From NCBI GenBank assembly GCA_963696405.1, contig CAVOJY010000008.1, positions 24,311-88,310 of the forward strand: a DNA stretch of 64,000 bases, read 5' to 3'. The notes beneath the pieces were generated by a model, which saw only the letters and a list, made by a program, of their open reading frames with translations, was not told where the DNA came from and searched no databases. The position numbers and the translations under genes were made by a program. Position 1 is the first letter of the stretch. Every line of letters starts with the position of its first letter. This document shows, in pieces, positions 34,545-43,056 of the stretch. Source of the DNA: CAVOJY01 sp963696405. Its GTDB lineage: Bacteria; Chloroflexota; Limnocylindria; Limnocylindrales; CSP1-4.

Positions 34545-35306
34545 TCATCCTCGAGCGGGCCGGCGCCAGGCCCGGAGCGCCGTCGTGCCGACGTCACACC
34601 ACACCAGTCCAGGCTCGGGTGGCGGCTCGACCCCGCGCACGAGCGCGTCCACCCAGGCGCGGGACGATCCGGGGAATCGTGCGGCGAACACCTCCGGGTA
34701 CCGGCGGACAAGTGCCCGGTTGCGACGCGTCGCCCTCACCACCCAGCAGGACCGAACGGCATACGGTTGCCCATCGCCGCCCAGGGTGGCGGCGAGGCGA
34801 TCCGCTTCGGCAACCTTGCGCGACGTGGCACGCGCGCTTGCGCCGATATCATCAATGAGGTTCCACGCCTCCACCAGCAGCAGTTGCCGGCGGACGTCGT
34901 CGCGGATCCCCACGTCCGCCGACCGCCACGGATCCGACGCGCGGGTCGGCAGCTCGAAGGCGGAGCGGCGTCCGGCTTCCCGTGCGAGCCGAAGGACGAG
35001 CTCCTGGACGGCAAGGTGGCCCGCGTCGGCAGGTCCCTCCGCCGGGTCGCGCGCCATCGTGATCCAGATGGAGCGCCCGAGGGCGCCGGCGAGCGCCACC
35101 CAGGCCCGCAGCGGTGCGCTACCGCCCTCGCCGCGCTCGATCTCGCTGATGCGGGCCTGCCGGAGCGCCACACGCGCCGCGAGCGCGGCCTGGGTCAGGC
35201 CCCGTCGATGCCGGCTGGCGCGCACCTCCCGGCCAAGCCGACGGGCATGCTCCCGCGTGTCCAGATCGGCCTCCACGAGGGCGCGGGTTCGTTTGGATCT
35301 CGGCAT
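34545..35306 (-). CDS. XRE-family transcriptional regulator
   Basis: 253 residues from the ATG at 35306. Residues about 22-82 are an XRE helix-turn-helix (LGREVRASRHRRGLTQAALAARVALRQARISEIERGEGGSAPLRAWVALAGALG). The remaining 170 residues are a soluble domain (VQELVLRLAREAGRRSAFELPTR, DDVRRQLLLVEAWNLIDDIGASARATSRKVAEADRL) ending in VWCDVGTTALRAWRRPARG. This resembles regulators whose C-terminus is a degenerate nuclease-like or ligand domain, but I cannot name it. It stands alone, convergent with the WYL gene. Confidence 0.85.
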   Translation of the reverse strand: MPRSKRTRALVEADLDTREHARRLGREVRASRHRRGLTQAALAARVALRQARISEIERGEGGSAPLRAWVALAGALGRSIWITMARDPAEGPADAGHLAVQELVLRLAREAGRRSAFELPTRASDPWRSADVGIRDDVRRQLLLVEAWNLIDDIGASARATSRKVAEADRLAATLGGDGQPYAVRSCWVVRATRRNRALVRRYPEVFAARFPGSSRAWVDALVRGVEPPPEPGLVWCDVGTTALRAWRRPARG

Positions 35307-35707
35307 ATCGCTGGCATCATGATTCCGGCCGCTTACGGCGCGCTTAGCGGCTGCCCCGCCGCGGCTCTCCCCTGCCGCCCCCGCGCACCCTGCCCGGGGC
35401 GAGCCGGATCAAGCTCGCTGAGGCTGCAAAGGGCGCCGCGCGGGCCGCCGCCGCTCGCCGCCCGCGCCGAACCCGCAGGCCCGAAGCCTTCGACGATCCG
35501 AAGCCGACCGAATAGCGATGCCAGCAGTGCGGGCGGACCGAACGGCGAGGTGCGGCCTCGCGGGCGGGACCGCACGAGCGGGCGGCCCCGGCTGGGGCGG
35601 GCCAACCGGGCGGCGACGGGCGGGCATGCGGTTTCGCGGGCGGGGTGGCGGGCGGGGCCAGGGACCCCGGCGGCGGCGTCGCCTCGTCGGCGGGGCCGCA
35701 AGAACCG
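35307..35707. other. GC-rich intergenic region, no gene seen
   Basis: About 400 bases between the XRE gene start and the pntB stop. Frames on both strands are open only because of base composition and give arginine/alanine/proline-only peptides. GGGCGGGC-type runs near 35580-35660 may form hairpins after pntB, but no T-run marks a terminator. Confidence 0.5.
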
Positions 35708-37135
35708 CTAGAGAGCCTTGACCGCCACCATCAGCTGCTCGAGCGCGGCCTTCGCGTCCCCGAAGAGCATGCCGCACTTCGGGTTCGTGTAGAGCTCGTT
35801 GTCGATCCCCGCGTACCCCGGCCGCATCGACCGCTTGATCACGATGATGTTCGCCGCATGGTCGACGTTGAGGATCGGCATCCCGTAGATCGGACTCGAG
35901 GGGTCGCTCCGCGCCGCAGGGTTCGTGACGTCGTTCGCGCCGACCACGAGCGCGACGTCGCAGCGGTCGAACTCCGGGTTGATGTCCTCCATCTCGTACA
36001 GCTGCGGATACGGGACGTTCGCCTCGGCGAGGAGCACGTTCATGTGCCCCGGCATTCGGCCGGCCACAGGGTGAATGGCGTACTTGACGTCGACGCCCTT
36101 CGCCTCGAGGAGATCGGCGAGCTCCCGGCAGGCGTGCTGCGCCTGGGCGACGGCAAGCCCGTAGCCCGGGACGATGATCACGTGCTGGGCGTAGGCCATC
36201 ATGATGGCCGCGTCGTCGGCCGAGACCTCGCGGATGTTGAACGAGCCGCCGACCGCGCCGACCGCGGCCCCGGCCCCAGCTTCGCCGGTGCCGAACCCGC
36301 CCACCATGATGTTCATGATCGAGCGGTTCATGGCGTCCGCCATCAGCTTCGTGAGGATCGCGCCGGACGCGCCCACCAGGGCACCCGCGATGATGAGCAT
36401 CGGGTTGTTGATGACGAAGCCCGCCATCGCGACCGCGGTGCCGGTGAACGAGTTCAGCAGCGAGATCACCACCGGCATGTCCGCCCCGCCGATCGGCATG
36501 ACGAGGGTGATCCCGAAGATGAGGGCGACGGCGATGATGGCGAAGAGGACCGGCACGCTGACGTTGCCGGCGAACAGGAAGGCCGCGCCGCCCAGCGCGA
36601 CGACCACGAGAGCCACGTTGATCAGCCGCCCGAGAGGCAGGACGACCGGCCTGCTGGTCACGATGCCCTGGAGCTTGCCGGACGCGATGAGCGAACCGCT
36701 GAACGTGACCGAGCCGATGATCACGTCCAGCACGGTGAACACCGTGGTGTCGAGCGGGACGCTCCCGCCCAAGCCGGACAGCCTGATGTAGTCGTCGATG
36801 GCGATGAGCGCCGCCGCGCCGCCGCCGACCGCGTTGAAGAGCGAGACGAGCTGCGGCATGGCCGTCATCTTCACCGTGCGGGCGGTGTAGAGCCCCAGGC
36901 CGCCGCCGACCAGGACGCCGACGATGATGATCCCCCAGCCGAGCGGAGCGACGGAGGAGCGGAACGCGAGGAGGATCACCGTCGCCAGGACGGCGATGGT
37001 CATGCCCACGGCCGAGATCTGGTTGCCGCGGCGCGCCGTGGCCGGCGAGTTCATGAAGTGGAGGCCGATGACGAAGCACGCGGCCCCCAGGACGTACGAG
37101 AGACGGATGCTGGTTTCGAGCCAGTCGAGGGTCAT
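35708..37135 (-). CDS. pntB: NAD(P) transhydrogenase subunit beta
   Basis: 475 residues from the ATG at 37135. About nine membrane helices (ISAVGMTIAVLATVILLAF, GWGIIIVGVLVGGGLGLYTA, MPQLVSLFNAVGGGAAALIA) are followed by the NADP(H)-binding domain III. That domain shows VIIVPGYGLAVAQAQHACRELADLLEAKGVDVKYAIHPVAGRMPGHMNVLLAEANVPYPQL and VGANDVTNPAA, the signature of PntB. LFNAVGGGAAALIA is the conserved domain-II motif. The complex uses proton motive force to reduce NADP with NADH. Four bases separate it from pntAB upstream. Confidence 0.96.
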   Translation of the reverse strand: MTLDWLETSIRLSYVLGAACFVIGLHFMNSPATARRGNQISAVGMTIAVLATVILLAFRSSVAPLGWGIIIVGVLVGGGLGLYTARTVKMTAMPQLVSLFNAVGGGAAALIAIDDYIRLSGLGGSVPLDTTVFTVLDVIIGSVTFSGSLIASGKLQGIVTSRPVVLPLGRLINVALVVVALGGAAFLFAGNVSVPVLFAIIAVALIFGITLVMPIGGADMPVVISLLNSFTGTAVAMAGFVINNPMLIIAGALVGASGAILTKLMADAMNRSIMNIMVGGFGTGEAGAGAAVGAVGGSFNIREVSADDAAIMMAYAQHVIIVPGYGLAVAQAQHACRELADLLEAKGVDVKYAIHPVAGRMPGHMNVLLAEANVPYPQLYEMEDINPEFDRCDVALVVGANDVTNPAARSDPSSPIYGMPILNVDHAANIIVIKRSMRPGYAGIDNELYTNPKCGMLFGDAKAALEQLMVAVKAL

Positions 37136-37139
37136 CGCG

Positions 37140-37460
37140 TCACTTCCCCTCGCCGTCGGCGGTCGGTTTGGGCGCGGCCGGCCGTTTCTTGAACATCTCG
37201 AGCATCCGGTCGGTGACCAGGTAGCCGCCCACGACGTTCATGGCCGCAAACGCGACGGCGACCAGGCTCAGCACCTGGCTGAACGGGTCGTCCGCGGTGG
37301 CCGCGATCAGCATGGAGCCCACGAGAACGATGCCGTGGATCGAGTTGGTGCCCGACATCAGCGGCGTATGGAGCGTCGCGGGGACCTTGGAGATGACCTC
37401 GAAGCCGACGAGAATGGCGAGGACGAAGATCGTGAGCGAGGTCAGAAGCGTCTCGGTCAT
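37140..37460 (-). CDS. pntAB: NAD(P) transhydrogenase subunit alpha, membrane part
   Basis: 106 residues from the ATG at 37460, overlapping the end of pntAA by four bases. Three membrane helices: LTIFVLAILVGFEVISKVPATLHTPLMSGTNSIHGIVLVGSML, then VLSLVAVAFAAMNVVGGYLVTDRML. PLMSGTNSIHGI is the invariant motif of the small alpha-2 subunit. The ending RPAAPKPTADGEGK is a short basic tail. It is part of the proton channel together with PntB. The three-gene arrangement is the one seen in Rhodospirillum and many Gram-positives. Confidence 0.95.
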   Translation of the reverse strand: MTETLLTSLTIFVLAILVGFEVISKVPATLHTPLMSGTNSIHGIVLVGSMLIAATADDPFSQVLSLVAVAFAAMNVVGGYLVTDRMLEMFKKRPAAPKPTADGEGK

Positions 37461-38623
37461 GCGGAGGCTCCTCCGGAACTCGGTGCGGCGGGAGTCAGCA
37501 AAGCCTTCGTCGCCTCCTGGACAACCTGGCCCTCGTGGGTGATGACGGTCTCACGGGCGACCTCGTCGGTGAAGTCGAGCGCGAACGCGCCGTCCTTGAC
37601 GAACGTGAGCGCGAGGGCGGCGATGTTGCGCGAGTAGAACAGGCTCGCGGCGCCGGCCATCGTTGCCGGAAGGTTGGTGGGGGCGATGATCGTCACCCGG
37701 TTCGCGGTGACGATGTCCTCGCCCGGTTTCGACAGCTCGCAGTTCCCGCCGAGGTCGCTGGCGGCCATGTCGACGACGACCGACCCGGGCTTCATCGCCT
37801 CGACCGCGGCCGCGGTGACGAGCACCGGCGGCCGCCGCCCGGGCACCTGGGCGGTGGTGATCACGACGTCCTGCTGGGCGATGTAGCCGTTGAGCTCGTC
37901 CTGCTGGGCCCCCCGCTCCTCGGCGGTGAGCTCTCGTGCGTAGCCGCCCGTCCCGGTCGCGTCGGCCACCGACTTGAGCACGATGAAGGACGCGCCGAGC
38001 GACTCGGCCTGCTCCTTCGTCTCGGACCGCACGTCGTACGCCTTCACGATCGCCCCGAGCCTCCGGGCCGTTGCGATCGCCTGGAGCCCGGCCACCCCGA
38101 CGCCGAGCACCAGGACGTTGGCGGGTTTCGCCGTCCCGGCGGCCGTCGTGAGGAGCGGGAAGTAGCGGTTGAAGGCGTCGGCCGCGACGATGACCGCCTT
38201 GTAACCGGCGACGTTCGCCTGCGAGGAAAGCGCGTCCATCGTCTGAGCCCGGCTGAGCGTCCGGGGGATGGCGTCCAGGCTGATCGCCGTGACGCCGTTC
38301 GCGGCCAGCGTCGCGGCAAGCCCCGGGGCGAGCAACGGCTGGAGAAAGCCGATGACGACCTGCCCGCTGCGGAGCAGGGCGACCTCGTCGGGACTGGGCT
38401 TCTGCACCCGGAGGATCATGTCGGCCCGGGCGTAGAGATCGGCCCGCGATACCACCTTTGCCCCGGCGGCCTCGTACGCGGCGTCGGGAAGATGGGCGCC
38501 GTCCCCGGCCCCGGTTTCCACGAAGACCTCAAGTCCGGCCTTCTGCAGCTTGGCCAGTGTCTCGGGCACGGCAGCGACGCGCCGTTCGCCGGCCGCGGTC
38601 TCCTTTGCGACACCTACGTTCAT
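37457..38623 (-). CDS. pntAA: NAD(P) transhydrogenase subunit alpha, NAD-binding part
   Basis: 388 residues from the ATG at 38623. MNVGVAKETAAGERRVAAVPETLAKL begins the alanine dehydrogenase/PNT N-terminal domain. RAQTMDALSSQANVAGYKAV is the conserved substrate loop. The Rossmann motif VLVLGVGVAGLQAIATARRLGAIVKAYDVR binds NAD(H), followed by VITTAQVPGRRPPVLVTAAAVEAMKPGSVVVDMAASDLGGNCE. It is the first gene of the pntAA-pntAB-pntB operon. It ends in a short Ala/Pro/Ser tail. Confidence 0.95.
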   Translation of the reverse strand: MNVGVAKETAAGERRVAAVPETLAKLQKAGLEVFVETGAGDGAHLPDAAYEAAGAKVVSRADLYARADMILRVQKPSPDEVALLRSGQVVIGFLQPLLAPGLAATLAANGVTAISLDAIPRTLSRAQTMDALSSQANVAGYKAVIVAADAFNRYFPLLTTAAGTAKPANVLVLGVGVAGLQAIATARRLGAIVKAYDVRSETKEQAESLGASFIVLKSVADATGTGGYARELTAEERGAQQDELNGYIAQQDVVITTAQVPGRRPPVLVTAAAVEAMKPGSVVVDMAASDLGGNCELSKPGEDIVTANRVTIIAPTNLPATMAGAASLFYSRNIAALALTFVKDGAFALDFTDEVARETVITHEGQVVQEATKALLTPAAPSSGGASA

Positions 38624-38813
38624 ACGGGAACCCCGTGCTGACGTGGCAACCCTGCCACGGGGATTGGGCCTGTCCAGGCACCGAGCGCCCCTCGCGGACG
38701 CGGGCCGCCCCGGGGACGCTTGGAGCCTGACCGGCGTGATGGTAGCGAAACTGCCGCGGACGTGCGGACGCTGCCGCCCCAGGACGGCCGCGCATCGCCT
38801 GCGGGCCGCCTTC

Positions 38814-38861
38814 GGGTTATACTGTGTCCTGTCGGGATAACCCCGAGCGGGGAGTATAACC
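38814..38861. promoter_or_regulatory. Operator/promoter of the VapBC-type pair
   Basis: GGTTATACT (38815-38823) and AGTATAACC (38853-38861) are perfect 9-bp inverted copies; the second abuts the ATG at 38862. GGGTTAT (38814) also pairs with ATAACCC (38837-38843), giving three half-sites. The first half-site contains TATACT, a good -10. An AbrB-fold antitoxin bound here would block its own promoter. Confidence 0.75.
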
Positions 38862-39230
38862 ATGGCAATCGGATCGGTGGGCCCGAAAGGGCAGGTGGTG
38901 ATCCCGAAGGACATGCGCGACCGGCTGGGCATCAGGCCAGGATCGAAGGTCCGCATCGTGCTCGACGAGGACGGCGAGGTTGTCCAGATCCGCCCTGGCT
39001 GGGACGACCCGATCCGCGATGGGCCGGCAGTGATCCAGCGCCACTTCCGGCGCGACACGCCAGGCGACAGGTCCCTTTCGGAGACACTGCTGGACCTTCG
39101 GCGGGAGGACGACAGACTATGGGAAGCCCAGTTCGAGCGGTGGATGCGGACGCGATCGTCCTCGACGCGCAGGCCCTCGCGGCGTACGTCGGGAGCGAAC
39201 CAGGCGCACGAGCGGTCGCCGCGCTCCTGA
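38862..39230 (+). CDS. vapB: AbrB/MazE-fold antitoxin (VapB-type)
   Basis: 122 residues from the ATG at 38862. The N-terminal 45 residues are a textbook SpoVT-AbrB swapped-hairpin domain (AIGSVGPKGQVVIPKDMRDRLGIRPGSKVRIVLDEDGEVVQI). The C-terminal part (SLSETLLDLRREDDRLWEAQFERW) would wrap the toxin. The last 37 codons overlap the toxin gene in another frame and read as low-complexity Arg/Ser sequence, so the functional protein may effectively end near residue 88. A 112-base overlap is long for a TA pair. A frameshift close to the normal stop is a possible cause. Confidence 0.82.
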   Translation: MAIGSVGPKGQVVIPKDMRDRLGIRPGSKVRIVLDEDGEVVQIRPGWDDPIRDGPAVIQRHFRRDTPGDRSLSETLLDLRREDDRLWEAQFERWMRTRSSSTRRPSRRTSGANQAHERSPRS

Positions 39231-39580
39231 CGCGGGCGATCCGGGAGGAGGTGGTCCTCTCGATCACCACCGTCAACGCAGGCGAGGTGCTGCTGTCGGC
39301 CGAGCGCAAGGGTGGGGCGCAGGCCAGCCATGAGACGCTGGATCTCATCCAGGATCTCCCGATCGACATCGTGCCCGTTGATCTGGAGCTGGCGGCGCGA
39401 GCTGCCTGGTTCAAGGTCCGCGGCGGCGTTTCGTTCGCGGACTGCTTCGCGGCCGCACTCGCCCACCGGGATGGCGTTCCCGTCCTGACCGGCGACCGGG
39501 AGTTCGAGCGGGTCACGGACCGCGTTCAGGTGCTCTGGCTCGACGAGCTGGACGACCGCGCACCTGGAGACGCAGGCTGA
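39119..39580 (+). CDS. vapC: PIN-domain ribonuclease toxin (VapC-type)
   Basis: 153 residues from the ATG at 39119, inside the antitoxin gene. The PIN acidic residues are visible: VLDAQALAAYVGSEPGA (first Asp), TTVNAGEVLLSAER (Glu), and GGVSFADCFAAALAHRDGVPVLTGDREFERV (the two C-terminal Asp pairs). VapC toxins cut tRNA or rRNA when the antitoxin is lost. The N-terminus has about 13 extra residues before the domain; a GTG at 39131 (V-R-A-V-D-A-D) would be an alternative start. Confidence 0.85.
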   Translation: MGSPVRAVDADAIVLDAQALAAYVGSEPGARAVAALLTRAIREEVVLSITTVNAGEVLLSAERKGGAQASHETLDLIQDLPIDIVPVDLELAARAAWFKVRGGVSFADCFAAALAHRDGVPVLTGDREFERVTDRVQVLWLDELDDRAPGDAG

Positions 39581-39606
39581 ACCGCGTGACCGGCGACCGG
39601 GAGCGC

Positions 39607-39612
39607 TAGATT
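39607..39612 (+). promoter_or_regulatory. -10-like hexamer for a leaderless start
   Basis: TAGATT ends nine bases before the ATG at 39622, and no Shine-Dalgarno sequence is present. The same hexamer precedes the helicase gene at 52871. Confidence 0.45.
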
Positions 39613-39621
39613 CGGCAGGCC

Positions 39622-41062
39622 ATGACTCATCCGCGATTCGAGGCCGTCAACCTCATCAGCGACCCCATCCACGGGTACATCGAGATGACGAAGCGCCTGA
39701 CCGCGGACCAGGCGGCCCGGGCGGGGTTCCCCGCGGAGGACGCCGCGGAGGAGGACCTCCTCGACACGGAATGGCTGCAGCGCCTGCGGCGCATCAGCCA
39801 GCTCCAGGCGGCTCGCTGGGTCTTCCCGACCGCCGAGCATTCGCGCTTCACGCACGGGCTGGGCGTGATGCACGAGGCGGGGCTCTGGGGCCGCGCCCTC
39901 TACCCGAGCCTGCGGGACGTGCTCCTGGATGAGACGCTCACCGAGGGCGAGGGATCGGAGCACCCCATCCCGTCGGAGGCGCTGGTCGTCGAGACGCTGC
40001 GCATGGCCGGCCTGCTCCACGACATCGGCCACGGGCCGTTCGCGCACTTCTTCGATGAGCACGTCCTGGTGCAGTGGCCGGCGCCGGCCCACCCGAGCCG
40101 CGATCCCGCCAAACGGCTCACCCACGAGGACATCGGCCAGGTCATCGTCGAGCGGGAGCTGGCGCCGCTCATCGCCGGTCTCCGTCGCGCCCCGGAGGTC
40201 GACGCCGAGCGAGCGGCCTTCGCCGAGGGCGAGGCGATCGACCCGGGGTGGGTCAGCTTCCTGATCTCGAAGCCACCGATCGCCGACCCCTCCATGCCCC
40301 TGTGGGTGCGCCGGCTCCAGCCGCTCTTCTCGGGCATCTTCACCGTGGACAACCTCGACTACGTCCGCCGCGACGCGTACATGACGGGCGTTGCCACCGG
40401 CCCGATCGACGCGGACCGTCTCCGAAGGTACGCGTTCATGAGCCCGCGGGGTCTCGCCATCTATGAGTCCGGGCTGGGCGCGCTCGAGATGTTCCTCACG
40501 GCGCGCCTCTTCATGTACAACACCGTGTACTTCCACCGGACGGTGCGGGGGATCGACCTCGACCTCCGGGAGGCATTCGGGCCGGCGATCATCGCTCTCT
40601 TCGGCGACCGCAACCCGCTCGAGGCGCTTCGCGACTACGCCGCCCTCGACGAGTACGCTCTTCTCCACCAGGCGGCTCGCTGGGCGCGCGGCGAGCTGCT
40701 CGACGCTGACCCGGCCCCGGGGTCTGGGCGGGTGACGCCGCGGGTCGGCGAGCTGTGGCGACGGGATCCTCATGCGCCGGCCGACCTGGCGAGCGGTCCG
40801 CGAGGTGCGGCGGGACTCGCGATCCGGGGCGGACCCGGCGAGTGTCGAGGCGGAACTCCGGGCGGCGCTGCCCGGAGATGCCCGCCAGTACCGGTTCGAC
40901 GTTGCGCTGGCCGACGCCCGGCCCCAGAACCCCCTCCTCGCGCAGGGATCCCTGATCGTGGCGCGGAGGGACGGGACCCTCGATGCCGCGGCGCTCGGCG
41001 ACCTCCTCGAACGGCTGCCGGCGGTCGTGACCGTCGGACGGGCGTACGAACGGGTGAGCTGA
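39622..41062 (+). pseudogene. HD-domain phosphohydrolase (dNTPase-like), one +1 frameshift near the C-terminus
   Basis: 479 residues from the ATG at 39622 if one extra base between 40756 and 40771 is ignored. The opening NLISDPIHGYIEMT is typical of the YwfO/COG1078 group. The HD metal site is visible in EHSRFTHGLGVMHEAG and AGLLHDIGHGPFAHFFDEHV. DNLDYVRRDAYMTGV is the conserved substrate/nucleotide segment. After the break the frame resumes as ILMRRPTWRAVREVRRD...LLERLPAVVTVGRAYERVS. The catalytic HD domain (first 300 residues) is untouched, so even without bypass a truncated protein could be active. Such enzymes hydrolyse dNTPs or related nucleotides. Confidence 0.85.
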
Positions 41063-41068
41063 CCCCGG

Positions 41069-41709
41069 TCAGTTCGACTCCGGGCCTGGAGGGGGCGGCT
41101 CCGTCGCCTCCCAGCCGGAGGTCGCCTCCTGCCAGCCGTCCGGGGGAGGCCATGTGCCTGGGGGGCGGACGTCGGGACGGACGTCGGGACCGACGTCGGG
41201 ACGGCGTCGCCACCCGGGGACGGCGTGAACGCGCCGGTTGCCGGGGCTTCGACCGGCACTTGCGCAGCTTCCGGCTGCCACGGCTCATTCCCGGCCTGGG
41301 CCCATTCGGTCGCGCCGGCCTCCTGCCACGGCTCGGCCACCACAGCGTCCGCCTGGGCGGCCTCCGCGGCGAGGTGCGCCGCCCATAGCCCAGGCTCCTC
41401 GTCGAGGTCGCCGATGCGGGCGATGCTGAACGAGATCTCCGGTGGGAACGCGGCGGTGATCGCGATCTCCGCGATCCGGTAGGCCGACCGCTTCTCGCGG
41501 AGCGCCGCGTTCGTCCGCTCCTGGATCAGCGTGGCCTTGATGATGAGATCGGCCAGCGTGTTCGGGTTGATCCGATCGACCGCGCCCGAAGCCGAGGTCT
41601 TGGCGATGCCTGCCGCGCCCTTGACGCCGGCTCCCGCGACGCCGGCCGTCTCCTTGGCCGTGACCGCCGCCGCGCTGGCAGCCTGGCGGGCCTTGTCCCA
41701 GAACGTCAC
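41069..41709 (-). pseudogene. Hypothetical protein with basic N-terminus and Pro-rich tail, one -1 frameshift
   Basis: 213 residues from the GTG at 41709, with GAGGT upstream, if a C is restored in a C6 run near 41162. The N-terminus, VTFWDKARQAASAAAVTAKETAGVAGAGVKGAAG, is an amphipathic Ala-rich helix. NTLADLIIKATLIQERTNAALREKRSAYRIAEIAITAAFPPEISFSIARIGD is conserved-looking. The tail has Ala/Pro/Trp-rich sequence with a PTSVPTSVPTSAP tandem and ends in PDGWQEATSGWEATEPPPPGPESN. No family is recognised. Convergent with the HD gene, with six bases between the stops. Confidence 0.65.
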
Positions 41710-41750
41710 CGAGTACCTCCTCCCGCCGCGAGCCGCGATGCTGCCGTCGG

Positions 41751-43004
41751 CTACGCCCCGGCCGGGGCCGTCCGAAGGACCGGGATGATGCGGTCCAGCG
41801 CCCACTGCAGTTCGTCCTGTGTGACGCAGAGCGGCGGCGCCAGGCGAATCGTCGTCTCGTGGGTGTCCTTCGCCAGCACGCCCTCGGCCATGAGGCGCTC
41901 GCACGCGGCGCGCGCCGTCCCCGCCTCCGGCTGCAGGACGATCCCGACCCACAGCCCGCGACCGCGAACCTGGCGCACGGTGGGGATCGCCGCCTGCTGC
42001 AGCGTGGCGATGAGCCACGCCCCGAGCTCGGCGGAGCGGCGCTGGTACTCGCCCGTTTGCAGGATCTCGATCACCTTCCGGCCGATGGCGCAGGCGAGGG
42101 GGTTCCCGCCGAACGTGCTGCCGTGCTCGCCGGGCTTGAAGAGGCCAAGGATGTCGTCGTCCGCGACGACCGCGGACAACGGTATGATCCCGCCGCCGAG
42201 CGCCTTGCCGAGGATGTACATGTCGGGCACCACGCCCTCGTGTTCGCAGGCGAAGGTCGTCCCCGTCCGCCCGAGCCCCGACTGGATCTCGTCGGCGACG
42301 AGCAGCGCGCCCCGGTCCGTGCAGAGCTCGCGGGCACGGCGGAGGTAGCCCTCGGGCGGGACGACGACCCCGGCCTCGCCCTGGATGGGCTCCACCATGA
42401 ACGCCACCACGTTGTCGTCGAAGGCAGCCTCGAGCGCCGCCGCGTCGCCGTAGGGGACCGTGACGAAACCCGGGGTGAACGGGCCGAAGTCCGCGCGCGA
42501 GCCGGGATCGTCCGAGAACCCGACGATGGTCGTGGTGCGACCGTGGAAGTTGCCGCTGGCGACGAGGATCTTTGCGCGCCCATCGGGCACGCGCTTCACC
42601 TGGTAACCCCACTTGCGGGCGGTCTTGATCGCCGTCTCGACGGCCTCCGCGCCGGTGTTCATGGGGAGCGCCAGGTCCTTGTGGCACAGCTCGGCAAGGT
42701 CGCGGAGGAACGGTCCCATCTGGTCGTTGTGGAAGGCCCGGCTGGTGAGCGCGAGCCGGTCAAGCTGCTCGTGGGCAACACCGACGAGATCCGGGTGCTG
42801 GTGCCCGAAGTTGAGCGCCGAATACGCCGCCAGCATGTCGAGGTACCGCTTGCCCTCGACATCGGTGACCCATGCTCCCTCGGCGCTCGAGATGACGACC
42901 GGCAGCGGATGGTAGTTGTGGGCGCTGTAGCGGTCGACGAGGGCGATGTGCTCCTCGCTCGTGGTGGGCTCGAGGGCCTCGAGCCGTGCGGCCTGCGTCG
43001 TCAT
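41751..43004 (-). CDS. rocD: Ornithine aminotransferase (ornithine-oxo-acid transaminase)
   Basis: 417 residues from the ATG at 43004. Class III PLP features: SAHNYHPLPVVISSAEGAWVTDVEGKRYLDMLAAYSALNFGH, NTGAEAVETAIKTARKWGY, NFHGRTTTIVGFSDDP, VEPIQGEAGVVVPPEGYL, VADEIQSGLGRTG, and ILGKALGGGIIPLSAV with Lys267 as the PLP lysine, then HGSTFGGNPLACA. The Y-N-Y-H-P-L-P opening separates RocD from acetylornithine aminotransferase. It converts ornithine and 2-oxoglutarate to glutamate semialdehyde and glutamate. It follows the methyltransferase gene on the same strand by 52 bases, which hold a perfect palindrome. Confidence 0.93.
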   Translation of the reverse strand: MTTQAARLEALEPTTSEEHIALVDRYSAHNYHPLPVVISSAEGAWVTDVEGKRYLDMLAAYSALNFGHQHPDLVGVAHEQLDRLALTSRAFHNDQMGPFLRDLAELCHKDLALPMNTGAEAVETAIKTARKWGYQVKRVPDGRAKILVASGNFHGRTTTIVGFSDDPGSRADFGPFTPGFVTVPYGDAAALEAAFDDNVVAFMVEPIQGEAGVVVPPEGYLRRARELCTDRGALLVADEIQSGLGRTGTTFACEHEGVVPDMYILGKALGGGIIPLSAVVADDDILGLFKPGEHGSTFGGNPLACAIGRKVIEILQTGEYQRRSAELGAWLIATLQQAAIPTVRQVRGRGLWVGIVLQPEAGTARAACERLMAEGVLAKDTHETTIRLAPPLCVTQDELQWALDRIIPVLRTAPAGA

Positions 43005-43019
43005 CGTTCGTACTCCTCT

Positions 43020-43035
43020 CCCCGGCGCGCCGGGG
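43020..43035. repeat. Perfect 16-bp palindrome upstream of rocD
   Basis: CCCCGGCGCGCCGGGG is self-complementary and sits 16 bases upstream of the rocD ATG, just before its GAGAGGAG ribosome-binding site. It could be an operator or an intercistronic RNA hairpin between the methyltransferase gene and rocD. Confidence 0.6.
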
Positions 43036-43056
43036 TACTGCCTGTCATCGGCGAGT

